Position numbers and translations under genes: made by a program. From assembly GCF_046719735.1 (NCBI RefSeq), contig NZ_JAUTWQ010000010.1, forward strand, positions 62,001-126,000: a stretch of 64,000 nucleotides of DNA, given 5' to 3'. How positions within the stretch are numbered: position 1 is the stretch's first letter; every line of letters starts with the position of its first letter. Shown here one piece after another: positions 58,718 through 64,000 of this stretch. The stretch is from Halobacillus_B rhizosphaerae. GTDB taxonomy: Bacteria; Bacillota; Bacilli; Bacillales; Halobacillaceae. Below the pieces are notes generated by a model. The model did not search any database. It was not told where the DNA came from and was given only the letters and a program-made list of their open reading frames with translations.

Positions 58718-59929
58718 CTATATAGGAAGAACGACTGTAAAGCGCGTTCCTTTCCCCAAAGTACTGTCAACTTCAATATACCCTTTATGTGCTTTTACGA
58801 TATAGTCAGCAATCGATAACCCTATGCCATTACTCCCCATTGTTCTGGACCGTGCTTTATCAATTCGATAAAATCGATCAAATATCTTTCTCTTATGCTC
58901 CTCAGCAATTCCCACTCCAGAGTCAATGAAAGACATCCGTACTTTCTTTTCCGCCTCAGACAGCTTCACTTCAATGCTCCCCTTCTCACAGTTATACTTC
59001 ACTGCATTGTCTAGGAATAGATAAATTAACTGCTGAATCCGCTGCTTATCACCGATAAATCTAACGTTTTCTTGCAAATCACCTGTTATAGACAAATGAT
59101 GTTCTTCGGCAACTTTAGAGAAGGAGCGGACAGACTTGGAAATAAGGTCTGTCAGATTAAATTCTTCCTTTTCAAGAACCAGCTTTCCCGAGTCGGAGCG
59201 AGCTAACAGCAGTAAATCATTTACGAGACCAGTCATGCGCTTCACTTCCCCGGACATATCGTGCATCGTCTGTTTTGAGAAGTCAGACAGTAGATGATCC
59301 TCCTCTTCAACGACTTGAAATCCAGCGGATAAAATACTAAGCGGAGTTCGAAGTTCATGAGAGGCATCATTCACAAATTCTCGCTGGCGTTCTGCTGATT
59401 TCACAATTGGCAGAATAGCTCTGCCCGCCATAAAGAAAGATAAGATCATAGCTGCAAACGTAAAGAGAATTGTTAATAACAGCAGCACTACAAAAAGACG
59501 CTTTAAGACCTCTTTCTGTTGAGTAATATCCAAACCAGTGAACACGTATCCGTCCCCAACGGGCTTTGCTGCCATTAAATAATCACGGCCTGCTTCATCT
59601 TTTTCAACGATTACCTGGGATTCCGGAGTCCACCCCTCTATCAGCTGGTCAATATGGTCCCCCTCTTCTTTAAGGACGTTTCCATTTGAATCTACCACAG
59701 CAAATAAATTAACTTTCATCTCCCTGTCACGGGACTCATTCGACTCATGCAGCAGATGGACAATCGATTCATCTGAAATCATTTCTGTGACTTTTTCTTT
59801 TTGGTCACTTAACACGGACCGGGAAACCGTCACGTAGGCAATTACCACAAATAGAAGCAGGAAGATCATCGTAAGGATGGCAAATAGCCACATTAGACGT
59901 TGTTTCGTTTTCTTGGCTACAGTATTCAT
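58718..59929 (-). CDS. Sensor histidine kinase
   Basis: A 403-residue kinase with two membrane segments (about 12-34 and 140-165) flanking an outer sensor domain of about 105 residues. The phosphorylated His lies in FVNDASHELRTPLS (about 180-193). The ATPase motifs are FLDNAVKYN, FIDSGVGIAEEH, then FDRFYRIDKARS and GIGLSIADY. It overlaps the response regulator gene by four bases and is the last gene of the operon with the ApbE and ferric-reductase-like genes. The signal may be redox or membrane state; this is an inference. Confidence 0.93.
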   Translation of the reverse strand: MNTVAKKTKQRLMWLFAILTMIFLLLFVVIAYVTVSRSVLSDQKEKVTEMISDESIVHLLHESNESRDREMKVNLFAVVDSNGNVLKEEGDHIDQLIEGWTPESQVIVEKDEAGRDYLMAAKPVGDGYVFTGLDITQQKEVLKRLFVVLLLLTILFTFAAMILSFFMAGRAILPIVKSAERQREFVNDASHELRTPLSILSAGFQVVEEEDHLLSDFSKQTMHDMSGEVKRMTGLVNDLLLLARSDSGKLVLEKEEFNLTDLISKSVRSFSKVAEEHHLSITGDLQENVRFIGDKQRIQQLIYLFLDNAVKYNCEKGSIEVKLSEAEKKVRMSFIDSGVGIAEEHKRKIFDRFYRIDKARSRTMGSNGIGLSIADYIVKAHKGYIEVDSTLGKGTRFTVVLPI

Positions 59930-60594
59930 ACTATTTGATAGCCTACATTTCTCACACTTTTAATTTCCTGCTCTGCTTTCGCTTCTCTGAGCTTCTTCCT
60001 AGTTAACTTTACCAGTGCATCCAAATTGTTGTCCGTAACGTCTGCATCTACACCCCAAATTTTAGAAATCAGCTGTTCTCTTGTCAGTACTCGTCCCGTA
60101 TTGCACATCAGTGTTTCTATCAGCTGATATTCTTTATGTGTCAGTAGCACCGGCAGGTCATGAATTTGAAGAGTGTGAGCTCCTCGATTTAAAACCAAAG
60201 ATCCTACCACAATAGTATCTTCTTGCAAAGGTTTATTCGAGCGTCTTGCTAATGCCCTGATCCTCGCAAAAAGCTCATCAAATTCAAATGGTTTCACTAC
60301 ATAGTCATCAGCGCCTGAATCGAGACCCATCACTCGATCATCCACACTATCCCGTGCGGTCAGCATTAATATCGATGAGGCACACTCCTCTTTGCGAAGT
60401 GCTTCACATACCTCTTGCCCGTTCCGCCCCGGCATCATCCAGTCCAAAATAATGACGTCGTATAAACCCGTCGTTGAATAATCGTAAGCGGACTCCCCGT
60501 CAGTGACCCAGTCAACTTGATGAAATTCTTTTTTTAACATATGAACAAGAAGACGGCCCAGCTTAAGATCGTCTTCTGCTAATAATACATTCAT
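59926..60594 (-). CDS. OmpR/PhoB family response regulator
   Basis: A 222-residue regulator: receiver domain (1-115) with acidic pocket D8/D9, phospho-Asp D51 (VIILDWMMPG) and Lys in VKPFEF (about 101), then a winged-helix DNA-binding domain (about 125-222). It pairs with the kinase encoded next. The gene starts seven bases after the ferric-reductase-like gene. Its likely targets include its own operon. Confidence 0.95.
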   Translation of the reverse strand: MNVLLAEDDLKLGRLLVHMLKKEFHQVDWVTDGESAYDYSTTGLYDVIILDWMMPGRNGQEVCEALRKEECASSILMLTARDSVDDRVMGLDSGADDYVVKPFEFDELFARIRALARRSNKPLQEDTIVVGSLVLNRGAHTLQIHDLPVLLTHKEYQLIETLMCNTGRVLTREQLISKIWGVDADVTDNNLDALVKLTRKKLREAKAEQEIKSVRNVGYQIV

Positions 60595-60600
60595 AATCGT

Positions 60601-61152
60601 TTATCCTTCCTTTGCTGCATGCCGACCATTTTGCTGAAATGCTGAACTCAGCCTTTTCCAAAGAAATGCGGCTATGAGCATTACCGATGTTCCTCCATAT
60701 AGAAGAAGAATCGAATCGGCATGGTCTGATCCCATGAAGAGTCCATGAATTAAAGCCAGAAGGTAAGCAGGCAGTGAAAATAGGTGAATTTTTTTCCACA
60801 GTGACCGTTTCACTCTTTTCATCATATCCGATGAAAGCAAAATTAGAAAGACTCCATAGAGCGACAGCGTGCCTAGACCAGCCAAGAAGCGATGCTCATC
60901 GGACATAAATGGAACAAATACTTCATACCAGTGATAATTCACGTAGTGATCATAAAGCAGGATCACACCATGAAAGATAATGACGAGGAACCCTATCCAG
61001 CCAGTAATTTGGTGAAAAGGATATAAATAGCCTTTCCACGATTTCGGAGTGCTGGGAGAACTATGTAAAAACCCAGCAAAGATTGAAAGAAATAGTAAGC
61101 CAAATGAAGTTAATCCTGATGCTCTTGCCCATTCCCACGTGGTGATTACCAT
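60601..61152 (-). CDS. Ferric-reductase-like heme b membrane protein (YedZ/MsrQ-like)
   Basis: A 183-residue protein with about five to six membrane segments and His residues placed as heme ligands: H47 and H61 (YPFHQITGW, VIIFHGVIL), then HLFSLPAYLL and LIHGLF (about 122 and 136). This fits the ferric reductase transmembrane domain family, which includes MsrQ, the partner of molybdoenzyme MsrP. No NAD- or FAD-binding part is attached. It overlaps apbE by seven bases, and the convergent operon encodes an MsrP-type domain, so they may share an electron path. Confidence 0.8.
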   Translation of the reverse strand: MVITTWEWARASGLTSFGLLFLSIFAGFLHSSPSTPKSWKGYLYPFHQITGWIGFLVIIFHGVILLYDHYVNYHWYEVFVPFMSDEHRFLAGLGTLSLYGVFLILLSSDMMKRVKRSLWKKIHLFSLPAYLLALIHGLFMGSDHADSILLLYGGTSVMLIAAFLWKRLSSAFQQNGRHAAKEG

Positions 61153-62042
61153 GCCGTCCTCACTCCTTTACAGAATTGAAATAAATGCTCCGTCCTATAT
61201 ATTTGCTTTTTCTGATTGACGATAAGGGCAGCGATGGGGAGTTCTTTTTCCTTTATCCAAGTTTCGGCATCCTCTGCATGAATCATACAGAGGACTTTCG
61301 CATAAACTTCAGCTTCTGCTACTGTTGGAGCGAGTACAGTCGCCTGAATAACATCAGACACTGGGTTTTCTCCGGTTTGACCGTTCAATATATGATGATG
61401 CTCTCCGTGCTGAGTTTCCCAGCGGCGGTGCAAAACATTAGAAGTCGCTAAAGCCCCTTGCTGTATAACAAACTGAGCAATATCTGTGGTAGAGTCAAAG
61501 GGATTCATAACGCCAATGTTCTCAGGGTGAGCGAACGTAAAACCCATATCTCCTCCAGCATCAATAAAAATATTTTCACCTCGGGCCATTTGAAATGCCT
61601 GGTCGGCACTCCATCCTTTAACAAAACCACCGAGATCAATATGAATATCTCTTACTTTTTTGACTAGGGGCTGATCGTGATGAAGTAACAACCCCTTGTC
61701 CATACAGAATTGCCGATCAGTCTGCTTTGCTATCCCCTCCATTTGATCGAAAGAACGATCATAGCCAAGCGAACTCATTTGCTGGCCTAAATACGGGTTA
61801 AACAGCGAATCTGTTTGAGCCATGAATACTTCTGACTTTTGTAATATTTGATAAAATTCCTCTGAAATAGAAATCCAGTCTTCGGAAACGGGCTTTTGAT
61901 TTAATATCGATAATTCGCTATCCTTCAGGAACCTTGAATATCTTCTTTCCACATGAGTAAACCAAGTCAATAATTCCTCTGTATTGTCTGCTTCCAAATA
62001 AATGTCCGTACCCATTCCGGAAAAATTCATCCCATTATTCAT
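61146..62042 (-). CDS. apbE: FAD:protein FMN transferase ApbE
   Basis: A 298-residue ApbE protein, which joins FMN to Thr or Ser of target proteins. Motifs: MGTDIYL at the start, DIHIDLGGFVKGWSADQA (about 138-155) and FIDAGGDM, then HHHILNGQTGENP (usually HIIDP in this family; here LNG) and a late acidic region. No lipoprotein signal is clear, so it may be cytoplasmic. It overlaps the small exported protein gene by four bases and the ferric-reductase-like gene by seven. No protein with an obvious flavinylation motif lies nearby. Confidence 0.93.
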   Translation of the reverse strand: MNNGMNFSGMGTDIYLEADNTEELLTWFTHVERRYSRFLKDSELSILNQKPVSEDWISISEEFYQILQKSEVFMAQTDSLFNPYLGQQMSSLGYDRSFDQMEGIAKQTDRQFCMDKGLLLHHDQPLVKKVRDIHIDLGGFVKGWSADQAFQMARGENIFIDAGGDMGFTFAHPENIGVMNPFDSTTDIAQFVIQQGALATSNVLHRRWETQHGEHHHILNGQTGENPVSDVIQATVLAPTVAEAEVYAKVLCMIHAEDAETWIKEKELPIAALIVNQKKQIYRTEHLFQFCKGVRTAW

Positions 62043-62320
62043 GAATGTCTGGTCCTCCGCTCCGATGGGGCCATTCCTTGAGGGTCTTCAAACCCACTGC
62101 CATCAAAAGAACGATCATCGTTTCCGAAAAAGTCATGAGTATCGTTACTGTCATCCGGATTAGAGAAAATCGAATCTTCGGAGTGAGTGGGTTGCTGCTG
62201 TTCAGCTCCTTGATTACTGACTCCCTCTACCTGGTGATTTTGAACAAATCCTATAAAAGAAGCAGCCATGACAGCTGAGGCAATGCCTGAGAACCATTTC
62301 ACAGTCGTTCTTTTTCTCAT
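62039..62320 (-). CDS. Small exported or anchored acidic protein
   Basis: A 93-residue protein with a basic start and hydrophobic segment (TVKWFSGIASAVMAASFIGF, residues about 5-24), then a very acidic, Asp/Ser-rich, probably disordered tail. Cleavage by signal peptidase is unclear. Two ATGs follow GGAGGT (62320 at eight bases, 62323 at five); the frame also opens at 62335 inside the ribosome site. It is the first gene of the ApbE operon. Function unknown. Confidence 0.7.
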   Translation of the reverse strand: MRKRTTVKWFSGIASAVMAASFIGFVQNHQVEGVSNQGAEQQQPTHSEDSIFSNPDDSNDTHDFFGNDDRSFDGSGFEDPQGMAPSERRTRHS

Positions 62321-62323
62321 CAT

Positions 62324-62639
62324 TTCTACCTCCATACAAGTTTCTTAACTCTAAGGTATCAAGACAAAATGAAAATCAGCTGAAAAACTGTCCAAAACTT
62401 CCTGAAATTTATTTACCCTATGCGGAGAACGCTGGTTTTTTTTCTCTACTTCGGTCATGCCTCAAGCGGAAATGATCAGTATTAGCTGAAAGCTTATGAT
62501 TCTGTTTATAGGAAGGAGCTGGAACGGAAATTGTTTTCCTTACCGCAATGCCGGGAACAAAGTTCTACATGGAAAAAGTGTACAGAAAACACTTTTGGGG
62601 ATATACACTCACTGGTAGAGAATAGAAAGGATGAACGAA
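62324..62639. other. Divergent gap between the ApbE operon and the SDR gene
   Basis: About 315 bases without an ORF. On the plus strand GTGTAC, 14 bases, GGGATA is near a sigma-B pattern, and TGTACA, 17 bases, TATACA is near a sigma-A one; neither is strong. Confidence 0.35.
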
Positions 62640-63401
62640 ATGAACATAAACGGAAACACTATTCTAATTACTGGCGGAGGTTCAGGGATTGGTTTAGCCC
62701 TGGCTGAACGCTTTTTAGGAGAGAATAATGAAGTTATTATTGTGGGGCGGAGAGAAAAGAAATTATTAGAAGCTCAAGAAAAGCATCCCGAACTGCATAT
62801 CAAACAATGTGATGTTGCTGATCAGGAAGAGCGGGAAAATTTATTTACTTGGGTAACCTCTCATTTTCCGAATCTAAATGTGCTTGTTAATAATGCAGGC
62901 ATCCAGCAGCGAGTAAATCTTAAAGAAGAAGAACATGACTGGGCACAGTCCAAAAAGGAGCTGACTATTAATATTGATGGACCTCTGCACTTATCGATGC
63001 TCTTTACACCGTTTTTGAAAAGCAAACCGGATGCTTCGATTATCAATATTACTTCCGGCCTCGCTCTGTCACCTGGAGCGTGGGTACCCGTGTATAGTGC
63101 TACGAAAGCTGCTCTCAGTTCCTTCACACAATCCTTAAGATTGCAGGTGGAAAATACGAACCTCTCCGTTATCGAAGTGCTGCCTCCTGCTGTTAACACC
63201 GACCTTGGCGGTGTAGGAATGCATACATTTGGAGCTCCCCTGGATGATTTTGCAGATACCGTATTTGAAGAATTGAAAGAAGGAAAGATCGAGATTGCTT
63301 ACGGAGATTCTACTAAAAGGCTGCATGCTTCACGGGATGAACTAAAGGAAGGGTCTAAGCAGGCATGGCAAGGATTCAAGAAAAATAACCCCGGATTTTG
63401 A
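62640..63401 (+). CDS. Short-chain dehydrogenase/reductase
   Basis: A 253-residue SDR. NAD(P) motif GGGSGIGLA (about 12-20), NNAG near 85, and the catalytic YSATK (about 152) with Ser in NITSGL. The family reduces or oxidises alcohols and ketones; the closest resemblance is to DltE-like proteins. The ATG at 62640 follows AAAGG by about eight bases; the ATG at 62631 is too close to it. A strong terminator follows. It is a single gene, possibly stress-controlled. Confidence 0.9.
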   Translation: MNINGNTILITGGGSGIGLALAERFLGENNEVIIVGRREKKLLEAQEKHPELHIKQCDVADQEERENLFTWVTSHFPNLNVLVNNAGIQQRVNLKEEEHDWAQSKKELTINIDGPLHLSMLFTPFLKSKPDASIINITSGLALSPGAWVPVYSATKAALSSFTQSLRLQVENTNLSVIEVLPPAVNTDLGGVGMHTFGAPLDDFADTVFEELKEGKIEIAYGDSTKRLHASRDELKEGSKQAWQGFKKNNPGF

Positions 63402-63419
63402 CTTGTTATTCGTTTTGCT

Positions 63420-63465
63420 AAAACCCCCAAGTCTTGGTGCTTACTAAAAGACTTGGGGGTTTTTT
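63420..63465 (+). terminator. Rho-independent terminator after the SDR gene
   Basis: A 15-bp perfect stem (AAACCCCCAAGTCTT with AAGACTTGGGGGTTT) followed by T residues on the plus strand; it also serves the convergent gene. Confidence 0.9.
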
Positions 63466-63486
63466 CAGCTGTAAGCAGCAGTCAAC

Positions 63487-63759
63487 TTACCCGATAATAA
63501 TAAAAAGATATTTCATGAATACAATCCAGCCCAAACTGCTGAGGCTCAAAGCTAGTACACTTACTGTTAAATATGGCCAAATCTCTCGTGTCTTTTTCGT
63601 TTTCCGTAAGAAGAAACCTGATAACAGGATACTTAGCAGAAAATATGCACTTAAGGTAAAGGTCCAGCCGTTATCATAGCGGAACGGATCTCCGATTAAC
63701 ACCATTGATATAAAAACTAAATCTATTAATAGCATAAGAATTAAAATAACTCTTTTCAT
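63487..63759 (-). CDS. Small membrane protein of unknown function
   Basis: A 90-residue protein with three hydrophobic segments (about 4-23, 32-52, 65-88) and a basic loop RKTKKTR between the second and third. I do not recognise a family. GGGGGGTGG-type sequence precedes the ATG. Only about 240 bases of gene-free, AT-rich sequence remain to the window edge. Confidence 0.65.
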   Translation of the reverse strand: MKRVILILMLLIDLVFISMVLIGDPFRYDNGWTFTLSAYFLLSILLSGFFLRKTKKTREIWPYLTVSVLALSLSSLGWIVFMKYLFIIIG

Positions 63760-64000
63760 CCTGCCACCCCCCCTCGAGTTTGAGCCCTAAACTTACTGAC
63801 TGCCTATGTACTTTCTCTACTAAACGAAATTTCGATTATCTTCACATATACAGGCATTTTCAGAAAAGAAGAGCCAAAACTATCAGCAATCAAGCCTAGC
63901 AGACTTAAGTGAGACAGCAATGCCTACTACTTACTCCTTATCTCTTAGTAAAAGCTTAATTTATTTCCATGGAACTTGTAATCTCAACATTCTTCAGTGC

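Noticed and set aside
62580..62620. Sigma-B promoter before the SDR gene
   Set aside because: GTGTAC-N14-GGGATA matches only part of the consensus; kept only as a remark.
1..64000. CRISPR arrays, tRNA, rRNA and complete insertion sequences
   Set aside because: No regularly spaced direct repeats, cloverleaf or rRNA landmarks, or transposase genes were seen on either strand; a dedicated tRNA or IS scan could still find something I missed.

Overview
The window is low-GC Firmicutes DNA from an endospore-forming member of the Bacillaceae. A moderately halophilic genus related to Halobacillus, Thalassobacillus or Virgibacillus is the best guess. This rests on gene order and content, not on any search. 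A block of genes matches the Bacillus subtilis order yunD/yunE, sufCDSUB, yurZ, metNPQ, yusD/E/F, gcvH, yusI, fadE/A/N, yusM, yusN. Spore genes are present: CotF-like coat proteins, an alpha/beta SASP and an SspL-like SASP. Osmolyte genes (an orphan glycine-betaine-binding lipoprotein and a BCCT transporter) and many acidic proteins fit a salt-adapted lifestyle. No tRNA, rRNA, CRISPR array or complete insertion sequence was seen.

Layout. 1-7.5 kb: a metallophosphatase cut by the window edge, a TSUP transporter, and the SUF iron-sulfur operon (sufC-D-S-U-B, minus strand). 7.6-11.5 kb: a small ORF, a YurZ-like protein and the metN-metP-metQ methionine transporter, which lies behind two tandem SAM-I riboswitches. 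11.5-14 kb: thioredoxin-like proteins, an SCP2-like protein, a Toprim protein, GcvH and an ArsC/Spx-like protein. 14.1-20.7 kb: a beta-oxidation operon fadN-fadA-fadE with a FadR box, then proline dehydrogenase. 20.9-28.9 kb: spore coat genes, copZ, a four-gene operon joining a cobalamin-type light-sensor domain to a STAS protein, an aeRF1-like protein, OpuAC, and small spore or stress proteins. 28.9-36.3 kb: an HpaB-like hydroxylase, an aldo/keto reductase broken by one stop codon, a divergent LysR/FMN-reductase pair, a VOC protein, a histidine phosphatase and ilvD. 36.7-42.7 kb: a small membrane protein with a cre site, the qoxABCD quinol oxidase and a stand-alone murB. 42.8-53 kb: an FAD oxidoreductase, a FusB-like EF-G-binding protein, a DddP-like M24 enzyme with a GntR regulator and a BCCT transporter, a frameshifted DUF1697 gene with its Xre neighbour, and an ABC-F ATPase. 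53-64 kb: a structured repeat, an RND pump, and a redox locus. The redox locus pairs a cytochrome-b/sulfite-oxidase fusion with a convergent operon of ApbE, a ferric-reductase-like membrane protein and a two-component system. An SDR and a small membrane protein close the window.

The most interesting candidates are these. (1) The M24 enzyme keeps the six metal ligands of the DMSP lyase DddP at the exact published spacing but has Gly where DddP has its catalytic Asp, and it sits next to a betaine-type transporter. (2) A DNA-binding-domain-less CarH-like B12 sensor is in an operon with a STAS protein. (3) The membrane molybdoenzyme carries an internal Tat-like motif and faces an ApbE operon with no visible flavinylation target. 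(4) Two SAM-I riboswitches in tandem have a nine-codon ORF between them. (5) A GC-richer stem-structured element lies at about 53.1-53.3 kb.
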